Source: Chloranthus sessilifolius
Lineage: Eukaryota > Streptophyta > Magnoliopsida > Chloranthales > Chloranthaceae
Reading direction: 5' to 3'
DNA: 64,000 bases
Assembly: GCA_021018995.1 (NCBI GenBank)
Contig: CM037596.1
Span: forward strand, 104,143,416 to 104,207,415
The notes under the pieces were generated by a model, which ran no database searches, had not been told where the DNA came from, and worked only from the letters and a program-made list of their open reading frames with translations. Both the position numbers and the translations under genes were made by a program. Below, one piece after another: positions 13,781-25,234 of this stretch; position 1 is the stretch's first letter, and each line of letters begins with the position of its first letter.

Positions 13781-14390
13781 ATAAATAATATTTTTACATT
13801 TATGTTTATATTTTTCTAAAACATAACACCTTATTTTTTCTTTTTGACTGCAGATGAACAAGTTCAGAGATACCAAAAAGTTATTACTTGGATTACTCTA
13901 TCTATCGGGTATGTTCTGCTATTTAGCTTTACTCTTTTGGTATTATATTTTCTTTTAATATATACTTTCATTATATTATTAATTGCATTTTCAAATTATA
14001 TGTAGTTGAATGGGATATGTAGATATATCTAATTTAGGAATATGAATATTGTTTTATTTGTCAAAAAATAGTTGCAATTTTTTTTTTTTCAAAGTAATAT
14101 TGAAGAGGGGTCTCTCCATTTTAAGAACTCGCCTTGGGCCCCTAATATTTCAGGGCCGGCCCTGGCCCTCATACAGCGATACTGAAGCTCCACTATGGTT
14201 TGGGACCTTATTACTCTTATTGTAATGCAACCTCAAGCTTACTTAGCAAGAAATAAAAATACTTAGAAAAACTACATTCAAATGGATGGTAATGTACAAG
14301 ACTGCAAATGTACCACCCAATAGTATTCTCATGCTAAACGTATGAACTCTTTGTAAGGCTATTATTTATTTGCAACCGTCACAAAATTAT
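13781..14390. other. 3' flank of the GLR gene
   Basis: A possible exon-like patch lies at about 13854-13907 between CTGCAG and GGTATG but matches nothing I know. On the minus strand an AATAAA (14370-14365) lies about 20 bases past the GLR stop codon and may be a polyadenylation signal, though it is very close to the stop. Confidence 0.3.
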
Positions 14391-17300
14391 TCAAGCAGTT
14401 TCATTTGGTCCTGATATCGACATTGGTGAACTCTGAGGGTGTTGTGGAGTGTGATTATTGCTCGCAAAATCTATGGAACACCAATCGTCTTTATAAATTG
14501 AGGACGATGCTTGCGCCTTTCGAGGTGTATGCAGCCCTTTATCGAAGTACCGAGCAAGCATCACCGTCCGATCCCATACACTGTCATTCCTTGGAGATGC
14601 ATTTCCAAGGGATTCCAAGCGATGTCTTTGGAATTTTCGCAGCAAGTTAGCAATGAATAGTACAAGGATTATAGTGGAAACGGCTCCCGTGATGGCAAAT
14701 AGCCCCCAAAAATTATCGAGGCCTAAGCTACCGCTGTTGTCGACGTTATTGCCGGTAGATGCACATTTAGTGGAAGAATAAAGTTTGTCTTGTAACTCCT
14801 TCAATTTTCCGTTCTCAGATAGTGTTAGAATGGCTTTGGAGACGTCATCTGCCAAGGAAGAACCCTTTTGAAAGACCTACAAGTAGTGGAGAAAGAGAAG
14901 AATTATTAAATGGTTTACCCCATATTATTATAAAAAATTTTTTTATGAATGTAAAAGATAAAGATATAAATTAATTTTCCAACATTTGGTATCAGAGCTA
15001 TTATTAAAGTATTAGAATTAAATGCCCAACACATATCTGAGTTGTGCACATATCTCCTTATATGTATGCCATCCATGGTCTAAAAATCCATTGTGTAAAA
15101 GACTGAAACAAAAAACGATCTCAATTATCCGATTTTCATATGCTAAGGAATAGTAATCCAGTGCACTTGTTGATGCTTGACAATTTGGGCAAAAGGATAT
15201 TGACCTGAGTGTCTATTGTCATTTGACTAACTCATATACAATTGAACATGCTTATGGTAAGGGATACTTACAAAGCCAAAACCTTCGGACCGATAAGTGG
15301 GTCCGGTGGTGATGTACCCCTTGCAGTACTTGGCAAGGAATAATTTGAGATAGGGAATCTGGAGGAATGCGGCCGAGATTTCGCCGCTATCGAAAGCGAA
15401 CGGATAATCGTCACCCCTGTGTATCTTCTTAATGTTCCTCGGGTTGAAATTTAGCACATCTTCAAGGTACTTGCATACAAACGAGAGAGCGTCGCACCCC
15501 ACCATGGCATTGCTCCTTTTCAGTGACTCAATGTCAGTCACCTTCGGCTCAAGTTGCGCGAGAGTTAGCATGGACGTGAGGCTAGCCGTGTAGCTTGATG
15601 TCAAAACAAACACTACCAAGAGCCATACTGCAATTACGATTCGAGCAAAATTGCTTCGGAGTTTTTCCCCTGCAAATAATAAAATGGAAAAATTAACTTG
15701 GATGATGGCAATGATGAAGCTCTAGTTGGTAAAACCGACTTCTTGAAATGACTCTTTCCCCCAATCTTCAGTAAAGGTAGCTTGGTTCCATGGACCACGA
15801 AACTTACCTGGTCTAACACTAATTTTCACGGACGCAGCACTGAATCTCATGATCAAGTGCCAAAAGTTAGAGCGGCTTGATGATTATAATTATTTTAAGA
15901 AAAAAAATTAAAATACCAAAAAATAAAACGGTACAGTCAATGATGTCAACTTAAAGTGGTACTACTAATCTAAAAATAATTGCTTCTCGTGAAGCCGCAA
16001 CTGTTTTCCAGAAAAAAGCTTAAAACTGAGAGAGAATCTGAAAGTTTTCCTGACACCCTCTTATGTATTCCCACATTTGGAAGAATCAGGAGGCAGAAGT
16101 GACACTGCCCTAAACAAGAGCTAAAAGAACACTGATTGAGGTTTTGCTGAACCGACAACCCTACAGCTGCCAAGCACCATTAGGATTGCTAAGAGTTAGT
16201 CTCTCATCCAATGCATTTAGTCCAAACCCAAGGATCAAAATTTCGGTTTCGAGCATGACTGAAACCAAAACCAAAATCTGATATTTCGGCCAAAAACTGA
16301 AATTTTGGGTCCCATACAAAAATGACTGAAATTTCGGTCCAAATTATCATTTCGGTGGGGTCCAAAGATGATAATTTGGACCGAAAATTTTGGTCATTTC
16401 GGCCGAAATTTTGATCCTTGGTCCAAACATATATAGGGCTGGCAACCGGCCCGATTAGGGCGCCCCTCCCAAAGACCTAGCCCCTCTAAAAACCTAGCCG
16501 GACCCTAGGGGCCAAGTCTAACACTACTATCACTACAAGAATAAGGTGTTTCAGCGACACTTGCTGTTAAGACAGTTTTTGGTAAAGGCGGGACTAATAG
16601 CAGCAGGTTTTGGTAGCGATAGGATTAAATGTATAATATGTAGTTTATATTTTTTGTAGTGTATTGAAGGTTATTTTAATAACTTGATTGTAAAATGTAT
16701 AATATGTAGTTTATATTTATATTAATGGATTTAAAATATATAACTAAAAAGAGATGCAAGGGTCAGACCATGATTAGGGGCTGTAACTTACCCATACATG
16801 GCCCGATATGGAAAATTTTAATGAGCGAATGAGAAACAACTGACTATTCAATGGACGCTTACGTGATGCGATATAGGTGGCTGCCCCAACTTGATATAGG
16901 TGGCTGCCCCAACTTGCATTGCTAGAGCTCCACTTCACTTGCATTGCCCCACATCAGGAATCCATTGAATGGTCTATTGTTTGCTGTCTGCCATATAACA
17001 TTGACCGTCCAATATAGGGCAAACTTTGGTTTTGAGACCCTAGCTCAGCTCTGTGACCCAAATTTTTGTGCCCTAGCGCCAAGATTATAGAGTCAAGCCA
17101 GGGGAGCTAACGAGCTGGCCAGCCCGTCACTTTTACCAGCTTTATCCAAATTGACAATTACTTGGGCCTCCGTCTTGAATAATATGTTTTTTTTTGAAAA
17201 ATTATAAACCTCATACGATAAACCCCATACAAATCCTACACAACTGGATTGGAGGGTAAAAATACCACTTTACCCCTATAATTGTGTCGGGGATATGTGT

Positions 17301-19659
17301 GGGGTTTAACATCTAGCATATAGCATTTCTCTTCTTTTTTTATATCTCGATATTTTTCTACATTAACTTTTAACGGAATAATAACAATTAAACATTACGG
17401 TACTGTTTAAATATTCTTAAACCATTAGAGTATAATTAATTTTGATCTTACACCATTAATGTAGCTACGTTTGTTATACTTCATGGAGCACATCTGTGAT
17501 CTATATTGACTGCTAAAATATAACAACAGTTGATGTTAGAGTACAGATTGAATGGTTCAAAATATTCAAAAGAAGGGTCATTTTTCGGACCACTTCAAGC
17601 CAATGTGAGCTATTGCTTTGATGGGTCAGGTTTGGCCCATTTATTGAAACCCAAAATTGACCCATTTATGGAAACCTTCAACCCCTCAATCCAAACAGGA
17701 CCCCCCTTTCAGCAACAACTCATGGTGGGTCAAGCCGAATTGGGTAAACTAGGTCTCAATATAAGGGAGGGAGTTGTGTCAATGTGGGTTAGTTAAGGTC
17801 GTGTTCAGGTCAATAAATCTCAACCGAACTCAACCCGTTTAACAAATAGGTTGGAATTTTAAACTGGACCGACTCGATCGGTCAAAAATCTAAACGGAAA
17901 CCTGACTCATTGTAGGTTGGGTAAACTAGGTCTCAATATAACCGAGGGAGTTGGGTCAATGTGGATTGGATTAGGTCGTGTTCAGATCATCGTACACTGG
18001 CCTGACTCGATCGGTCAAAAATTTAAACCGACCATTTGACCAGCCGGTGTTAATCCAACCCATCTGCACCCCAAACTACAGTTAACTGCATGACGTCTTG
18101 CATTATATAAAGAATAGATAAGCCTTCTAAGGAGCTAAGGGCCTATATGATGAGGAACTCACTGTGGACGAAGAAGAGCGTAGAGAATGTGAAAGAGAAC
18201 ATGGTGCCCAGCTGGCTGCGCCAAGGGCCTCTGAAATCTGGGTTCCTGGGATGCTCTAAGAACCATACAATGATCCCCGTGTAAATGAAAGCAGCGCCAG
18301 TGACCATCCACAAAGTCCTGGAGAAGGGTTTCATGAACGGCCACGCCTTCGTCGTACCCTCGGACTTAGTCGGCACCAACATCGATAGCCCGGACTCAAC
18401 GTAGGGCTGAGAGAACTGCACGTACCGGGAACGGTTGGCTAGGATCGTTATGTCACCCGCCACAGCATCATAATTCTATTATCACATGTAAAATCACTAT
18501 CAGTTTTGATTTTTTTTTTTGGGTAATTATTCGCGGTTGAAGGATCCCCACCCTTAAATTGATACGAGAAGATTACATGCGATATGAAATACAAATTAAA
18601 TCTTCTCTTAAGCTAGAATTAAGAAATAAGAATAGAGGGGAGGTCAGATCCTAGCCAACAAATAACAGATGGCTCATCCATGATGATACTAGCAAGAAAC
18701 TGCACTAAAATTTGATTCTCTCCATACTCGTTTCTATCAGTTTTGATTTTCATCTAACCATTGTGTTACCATTCCATTAAAGCCAATTGGTCAGGTCGAC
18801 CCCATACCTCTGCTGCCTGACCCAAATATTTCACCAGGTTTAACTAATAAAACTGACCAGCCCGGTTGGGTCGGGTCAGGTTGGGTCAGGAATGACGCAT
18901 CTGACCTAACTTTTTGAGTCGGGTCAAGTCGACACCAAGCCCCGGATAATATTTTATATGGTATATCAAGAAAATTTTGACTGGCGCCACGTCCGATATT
19001 TGAGTCGGGCCCATATCCTTAGGAGCTTCACAGCACGTTACTCCATTAGGCCCTAATTTAGGTGGTACAAACTTAATTTGCTGGTACAACCGTACAACCT
19101 TATCCTTAAGTTCTAAGGAGACGGGCACACAAGTCTGGAAAATGAATCATGATCATCTGATCAGAGTGTGATTAATGATTCAGATCTCATAGCTTGAGAT
19201 CTAGACCATAGAGATCGTTCTCTGCTGGCACTGACCAGCTGGGGTGATCGGATGGTTGTTTGACTGACTATTAAATTTAATTTTTGAAAAAAATTAATTT
19301 GGTGGTGTTTTCTTTTCATCATGCCCTTGGATTTAAAAGTTAATAACACCTCTATATTGGTTAGGTAGCCAAATCAGTCGATAATAAAATAAGTTTCTAT
19401 TTTTTTAAAAATAAAAGTGTAAATTTTCTTTTTTTTTAGAAAAACCAACAGGCCATTTATTTTGTTTTTTTTTCTTTTTTTGATAATTAACCAATAGGCC
19501 AACTTTACTATTATGGCCTACACAGATCAAGCTTATATCAGGCCATATATTTCCATATGGGATGATATTAACCAATTTGACCTGATATTTTACCCTAAAT
19601 TGAGTCCGAAGTTTATATTGAATCAAAGGGCCTTAACCTGATTCATATAGGGCAATATG

Positions 19660-19699
<40 letters not shown>

Positions 19700-21227
19700 A
19701 AAAGGTGTCGTTCCTTTCATGGGGGACTGTGACTCTCCTCTAAGTTTTCATGTGGAGTTTCATGTGACACCCAAAATATTATTTCGATGCCACGTGGAGC
19801 TTGGGTGCATTATTTAGATCATCTTTGAAAAAAATAATAATTGAAAACTCATCTCCACTGTATGTTTTTTGAACCGTAAAATATGGACCAATAAAACTTG
19901 TCAAACTTTGACTTGTAGGTTTAAAAAGATTTTTTAAATTAACTTTTTTAATATTGATTTAAACAGCCCACCTGTGCTCCACGTGGCACCCAAACAGTAT
20001 TGTGGGTGCCAGGTGGAGCTCCATGCGTATCTTGGAGGACGGTCATTGTGCACCATTGGAGGACTTAATCGGCTCCCTATATAGAAAAGGTGTCCGTCCT
20101 CCCATCGAGGACGATGACCGTCCTCCAAGCTTCCACGTGGAGTTTCACTTGACACCCAAAATATTGTTTCGATGCCACGTGGAGCTCGGGTGCATTGTTT
20201 AGATCATCTTTGAAAAAAAAAATTGAAAACTCATCTCCACCGTATGTGTTTTGAACCGTGAAATATGGACCAATGAAACTTGTCAAACTTTAATTTGTGA
20301 GTTTAAAAAAAAAATTTGAAATTTATTTTTTTAATATTGATCTAAACCGTCCACCTGTGCTCCACATGGCACCCAAGCAGTATTTTGAGTGCCCCGTAGA
20401 GCTCCATGCGTATCTTGGTGGACGGTCACTGTCCTCCATCGGAGGACCTAACCGGCCACCTTTATGGAAAAGGTGTTGGTCCTCCCATGGAGGACGGTGA
20501 CCGTCCTCCAAGTTTTCATGTGGAGTTTCACGTGACACCCAAAATATTGTTTCGATGCCACGTGGAGCTCGGGTGCATTATTTAGATCATCTTTGAAAAA
20601 AAAGAAAATTGAAAACTCATCTCCACCGTGTGTTTTTTGAACCGTGAAATATGGACTAATAAAATCTATCAAACTTTGACTTGTGAGTTTAAAAAGTTTT
20701 TTGAATTTTTTTTTTTTAATATTGATCTAAACCGCCCACCTGTGCTCCACGTGGCACCCAAACAATATTTTGGCTGCCACGTGGAGCTCCATGCGTATCT
20801 TGGAGGACGGTCACTCTCCTCCATTGGAGGACCTAACCGGCTCCCTATATAGAAAAGGTGTCCATCCTCCCATGGAGGACGATGACCGTCCTCTAAGCTT
20901 CCACGTGGAGTTTCACGTGACACCCAAAATATTGTTTCGATGTCACGTGGAGCTTGGATGCATTGTTTAGATCATCTTTGAAAAAATAATAATTGAAAAC
21001 TTATTTCCACCATGTGTTTTTTGAATCGTGAAATATGGACCAATGAAACCTGTCAAACTTTGACTTGTAGGTTTAAAAAGTTTTTATGAAATTTATTTTT
21101 TTAATATTGATCTAAACCGTCCACTTGTGCTCCACGTGGCGCCCAAACAGTATTTTGGGTGCCACGTAGAGCTCCATGCATATTTTGGAAGACGGTCACT
21201 GTCCTTCATTGGCGGACCTAACCGGCT

Positions 21228-21270
<43 letters not shown>

Positions 21271-23206
21271 TGATATTTAAAAGCATGATCGTACCTTGAA
21301 ATACACTTGTTGCACTAGATCATCATACGTGCCATCAAATATTTCAAACTCGTATAGCAGATCGTAGGGCAGAGCTTTGACGACCTCTTTGAAAACATCG
21401 ATAGAGAAACCCGAAACATCTGTTACGTTACGTTTCGGATCCTCAGTCACTTTGACAAATTGAGGGAAGGAATTTTTTCCGGGAACCCCAATCTTCATGA
21501 GCTTTGTAGCCCACCCTTTTGGCACCGGACTAGGGCCCCCAGGCCAATACACCGGGCCCAAAGCCTTATTAGGTCCATTAACAATTTGGGAAAAGCTTGA
21601 ATTAGGCGTCCAAAATCCGACTTCTCGGTAACTCTTTCCGACGACATTAACAATCTGAAATATCGGAAAGTTAGCTAATTCGGCATCCTTAAAACTAATT
21701 TCACCGCTTAATCCAGTAAAATTGCTAGCTAGGAAACCCGATACCAGCTTTTGGCTTTGTATTTGATTACTCTCCAAATTTGGAACCACTACGGAAATCG
21801 CATCGTAAGCTCGTAATGCGAAGATACTCGGTTCATAGTTCTCTTCTTCTGGATATTCGGATGCGAATTTTTGTAGAAATCTGTTACGAAACCTTCGAAT
21901 CGACGGGTCCAATTCGTTAAAGTAGGTTTTAATTCCTAGCACGCCGTCCATCGGTGAGATCACGGAGGAGTTAGCAGAATCTAACAAGCTAGTAAGGCCG
22001 TCTGTTGTTATCCACACATACCCTTTCTCCATCATTCCTAGTTGTTTTGCCACTGTGAAAATAACGGCAGCTACTGGTAACGGCATTTCTACGACGACGA
22101 AGACCTTGCACTGCTTGCTATTCAACTTCTGCAGTTCATCTCGAATAAAGGCTTTGGGATCGGAGACAGAAGATAACGGAGGAAATGCGTATCGGGTTTC
22201 GATCTCTGATCCAACGGATCGGAGGGCATCGGCGAGCAGTGTAACAGCACCAGAATTGCTGCCAACATAGCCATTATCTTCGGAGATTGCTATCACTCTA
22301 CGCCACTCATACGATTCCGCAATTGCAGCTATACATCGCATCTGCCCTAAATCATTGTCAGCCATTCGAACTAGGTGAGGCCATCGCAATGAGGTTAATG
22401 GCCCTGGAACCGCGGATGTAGCGAAAGAGAGAATGGGCACTTGTGCTCGGTTTCCAATGTCAGCAACTAACGCCGTTTCTTGCCATGTTGATGGTCCGAT
22501 TATCGCTATTGCTTGATGCCGGTTGATGAACTTCTTGGCTGTGGGAAAAGAAAAGTATGAAATCTAATATTTTTGTTAAGGAGAATGGGCATTCATGTCA
22601 GGCATTCATACCATGGTTTTAAATATCTGCCAGATTTCGAATACATACGGGCTGATATGTATCGAAATAGGGCCCCTCCCATGTCGGCCCATATCAGGTC
22701 ATATCGGCCGATATGTCTGGTATATGAGTTGGACTAAAATCACAAATGGCATTTTTCTGTAATATTTTCAAATTTGTTGACATTTTTTAATAAGTTTATA
22801 ATAAAATAGAATAAAACACACTTAAATATCGGTTGGTTTGGGAGATACGTATCCAATACCAGCTAGTGACCCAACCGATATTCCGACATGTATGGCCTTT
22901 AAATCCCTGATCCATATGTAAATTTCCAATAAACTATAGACTAGTTGGTATACCTGTAGAGGCAGCTTTGAAGGGATCCCCGCCGGAGTTCTGAACGGTA
23001 AGAGATAGTGGTGAAGCACCAGTGTTGTTATTGAAATCTTGGATTGCAATCTTGATGGCGGTCTTTTGCTCTTTTCCGATTCGGGTATTGGAATCGATAA
23101 TCGCAAGTATGTAACGATTGGTTTCGGTATTATTTTGAGCTGATACCAGTGCTTTGAGGGACAGGATTAGAGAGAGAGAGAGAAAGTAGTAAAATAAATG
23201 AGGCAT
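14391..23206 (-). CDS. Glutamate receptor-like cation channel (GLR), five exons
   Basis: Plant GLRs are ligand-gated, Ca2+-permeable cation channels opened by amino acids. Exons, minus strand: 23206-22954, 22538-21295, 18475-18163, 15669-15272 and 14876-14391. Every junction is GT...AG and the joined frame is open for 897 residues, close to the family's usual 900-950. Order: signal peptide (1-23), ANF-receptor-like N-terminal domain (about 45-400), ligand-binding S1 from about 440 to 545 with NRSRYVQFSQPYVESGL, M1 (552-572), pore loop (588-602), M3 with SYTASLTSML (629-638), S2 (to about 790), M4 (792-815, FWGLFAITGAVS), and a Ser/Pro-rich cytosolic tail. No premature stop is visible. It looks like the clade II/III type; I cannot give an orthologue number. 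Introns 2 and 3 (2.8 and 2.5 kb) are swollen by repeats and MITEs. Confidence 0.93.
15970..16173. other. Part of GLR intron 3, no gene
   Basis: A short minus-strand open frame lies inside intron 3 (15670-18162). It has no splice-compatible position relative to exon 4 and resembles no GLR sequence, so I read it as intron. Confidence 0.5.
16229..16420. mobile_element. 192-bp MITE in GLR intron 3, 8-9 bp target duplication
   Basis: The ends are inverted copies: CAAGGATCAAAATTTCGG on the left and CCGAAATTTTGATCCTTG on the right. The flanks are GTCCAAAC at 16220-16227 and 16421-16428 (a ninth base differs). The body is made of TTTCGG-type words in both orientations. The 8-9 bp duplication suggests a hAT- or Mutator-derived MITE. 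Confidence 0.8.
16531..16661. mobile_element. 131-bp CACTA MITE in GLR intron 3 (TSD TAT)
   Basis: It starts CACTACAAGAATAAGG and ends ATATTTTTTGTAGTG, with the 3-bp duplication TAT at 16528-16530 and 16662-16664. Both termini and the 3-bp duplication fit the CACTA superfamily. A 25-base piece of its right end is duplicated just outside it at about 16691-16716. Confidence 0.82.
17740..17992. repeat. Separated direct repeat in GLR intron 3
   Basis: About 75 bases beginning GGGTAAACTAGGTCTCAATA occur at 17741-17815 and again at 17919-17993, within a longer stretch rich in GGGTTGGGTCAGG-like words. Confidence 0.7.
19661..19697. repeat. (TA)n microsatellite, left flank of intronic array
   Basis: Pure TA dinucleotide run immediately before the first 384-bp unit. 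A similar run lies at the other end (21231-21267). Confidence 0.9.
19699..21230. repeat. Four-unit tandem array (384 bp each) in GLR intron 2
   Basis: Units begin GAAAAGGTGT at 19699, 20084, 20467 and 20852 (periods 385, 383, 385) and end CCGGCTCCCTATATA. Each unit has the same internal order: GGACGATGACCGTCCTCCAA, a CACGTGGAGTTTCACGTGAC-like stretch, ATATTGTTTCGATGCCACGT, an A-rich middle, then an inverted pair GCTCCACGTGGCACCC / GGGTGCCACGTGGAGC. About a dozen CACGTG cores occur over the array. The TATATA at unit junctions is expanded to (TA)n at both outer ends. Frames open on both strands through the units are by-products of the inverted structure. The arrangement resembles (TA)n-targeting MITEs such as rice Micron; that relation is inference. 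Confidence 0.9.
21231..21267. repeat. (TA)n microsatellite, right flank of intronic array
   Basis: TA run following CCGGCTCCC at the end of the fourth 384-bp unit, still inside GLR intron 2. Confidence 0.9.
22610..22915. repeat. TATCGG-family dispersed repeat in GLR intron 1
   Basis: The stretch carries GATATGTATCG, CATATCGGCCGATATG and GATACGTATCC motifs and occupies most of intron 1 (22539-22953). Related copies lie at about 25630-25890, 28665-28876 plus 36979-37085, 39131-39153 plus 50396-50640, and 49130-49345. Confidence 0.7.
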
Positions 23207-23248
23207 TTTAACTCCTGTGATTGAGATGCTTTGATTAGCTATTTTGGG

Positions 23249-23262
23249 GTATATTATATAGG
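23249..23262 (-). promoter_or_regulatory. TATA-box candidate of the GLR gene
   Basis: The minus strand reads CTATATAATATACC about 45-57 bases upstream of the ATG at 23206, a plausible TATA box implying a very short 5' leader. The start codon was chosen because it begins a signal peptide and no earlier in-frame ATG is needed. Confidence 0.5.
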
Positions 23263-24729
23263 AGATAGGTTCTCTCTTAACTCTTAGTGAGAGTGTGGAT
23301 GGTCATCCGATTTTTCTGAAAAGTCAAATGTTGACGGGCAGCCGCGTGAGTGGATTGATGTCAGCCCTACGTCTACCTTTATTCTACCCGTGAGATGCGT
23401 TGGTTTGCAACTCATAAATTATCGACAGTGACCACTGATTACACGTTAGGGCTGTCAATGGAATGGGTCGGGTTGGATTGGGCTAAAATTTTGGTGCCCA
23501 TTAGTTAACGTCGGAGAATGGGCCTAGGGCTGTCAACGGAGCGGGTCACTGTCCAATTGAAAGATGGAACAAGCTCGATGTGACCTGGCATGACCCAATG
23601 CGAGGATAAATGAAGAGTGACATGTTTCAATTCAGATTTTACTGTTTGTCAGCATGGGAGCTCATTACCCAAGAAATCTTTGAGAATAATGATATATATT
23701 ATCAGGTCGGGTAGACCAGACGCGACCCGACTAGAATCAATTATTATCAGGTCGGGTAGATCAGACCCAACCCGATTAGAATCGATTGAACCTTTAGTTG
23801 ACCCGAAACGATCCAACCCGAAGATCAGGTCAAATGTCTCTTACACTACCCGGCCAATCAAGTTTATGTGGTATGTGGCTAACCTGATTAAATCTGGAGA
23901 CGGGTCGGTTTAGGCATTGGGTCAACTTAATTGACCTGTTGTCAACCTAATGAGAATTGTCTATAAGATGCTACCTTGGAGGGCTGCACTCATATGTCAA
24001 ATCACATGCCATGTGGAATAGTCAATCCGAAATATCAGGCACATTTAAACACCAAATGGTGTTTAAATTATCTTCCACTATTAAAATGTCATTTTTTGTC
24101 TCATACCATTAAATTGTGATTCATTATTGTGCTATCCCACACATCTAGGATTAATCTAAACTTTTTAAGTGATAATTTATTGTTGGAACATGTCCTAGCC
24201 AAATGATCATGCTCATCAGTGGATGTAAACCATCCAATCGATAAATTTTAATATTAGCCATCAAAATTAAGGGCAATCGTTTATACTAGAGTGCACAGAT
24301 AGGATGATTGAATTCTTCCAAAAAGTGCGATTATTGTACTCATTGGAATTAGAAACCTCCCACCACGTTTTTAATGGTGGATATGTATGGGAGGTAAAAA
24401 GTTTTGTATAACACCTAATCCTTGTGATACCCAAATCCTTGTGATGGGTACCACCAGATGCCCACCAAGTTTGGAAGTCTTCTTCAAACTATTGTGACAC
24501 CTGATCCTTGTGATGGGTGTCACAGGGTGCCACTAGGTTGGAACACAGTATGCATGATCCCGAGCCTCTTATAAAAATATTACGTTCAATCCACTAAACC
24601 CGCCCTGACCCGACCCGACCCGACTGAACCCTAGGGGTTAAGTATAGGGCGATTTACTTAAAAAAGCATAGTCGGGTGCTAATATTTGTAACCCATGAGC
24701 GCCCCAGCACCTTCTGAACCGGCATGTAA
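23263..24729. other. GLR upstream region and intergenic repeats
   Basis: No gene seen. Around 23450-23960 are words of the GGGTCGGGTTGG type common in plant intergenic repeats, with a tandem pair of about 48 bases (ATCAGGTCGGGTAGA) at 23702-23795. The 24050-24160 block shares the words ATGGTGTTTAAAT and CCATTAAAA with about 32700-32770, so it is a dispersed repeat. Confidence 0.5.
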
Positions 24730-25127
24730 GCAGAAGTTTCAAAATCAGGAACTAAGGAACCCACTTTAGAGATCAGCAGCAGCAACAGCTTTAATGGCGC
24801 CAAGACCCCAAATGTGGTTGCTCGACTAATGGGTCTCGATCTCTTGCCTGATTACCCGCTTTCCTCTTCTCCTTCTAATCGAAGAGATTCTCTTTGAAAT
24901 GCAAATCAAACCAATTTGGTTCGTTGGATCACGAGTTTTGTAAACCTGTTCAGACCACAAACATGAATTTGATGGAGAAGAACAACCAAATGGGCACTCA
25001 ATCTCTGCCTGAGACATCGAGAATATCGTCTGTGAGAAGATCGGACGTTGATCCAAGGCTCTCACTACAACTGATCATGGCCATGGATGAACCTCATTAC
25101 TCTTCTTCACCTCTTTCAAAATATTAG
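24730..25127 (+). pseudogene. Fragment of a TRM/LONGIFOLIA-type (DUF3741/DUF4378) gene
   Basis: The first part reads NGAKTPNVVARLMGLDLLPD, containing the VARLMGLD signature of plant TON1-recruiting-motif (TRM) proteins, which act in cortical-microtubule organisation and cell shape. A stop lies near 24895. In another frame the second part reads GTQSLPETSRISSVRRSDVD and PRLSLQ, which fits the next conserved block of the same family. The rest of the protein (DUF4378 C-terminus) is absent. With a frameshift, a stop and both ends missing, this is a captured or decayed fragment. The first 105 bases are repeated immediately downstream (25130-25234). Confidence 0.72.
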
Positions 25128-25129
25128 AA

Positions 25130-25234
25130 GCAAAAGTTTCAAAATCAGGAACTAAGGAACCCACTTTAAAGATCAGCGGTAGCAACAGCTTTAATGGCGC
25201 CAAGACCCCAAATGTGGTTGCTCGACTAATGGGT
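25130..25234 (+). repeat. Second copy of the first 105 bases of the TRM fragment
   Basis: Bases 24730-24834 recur here with an exact 400-base offset and only a few changes (an AGCAGC stretch becomes AGCGGT). This is either a truncated second tandem unit or a repeat left by unequal exchange. Confidence 0.9.

Noticed and set aside
14405..14650. Plus-strand 81-codon frame antisense to the GLR last exon
   Set aside because: It is a shadow of the GLR C-terminal exon with no independent support.
22055..22270. Plus-strand frame inside GLR exon 2
   Set aside because: Antisense shadow of the N-terminal ligand-binding domain exon.
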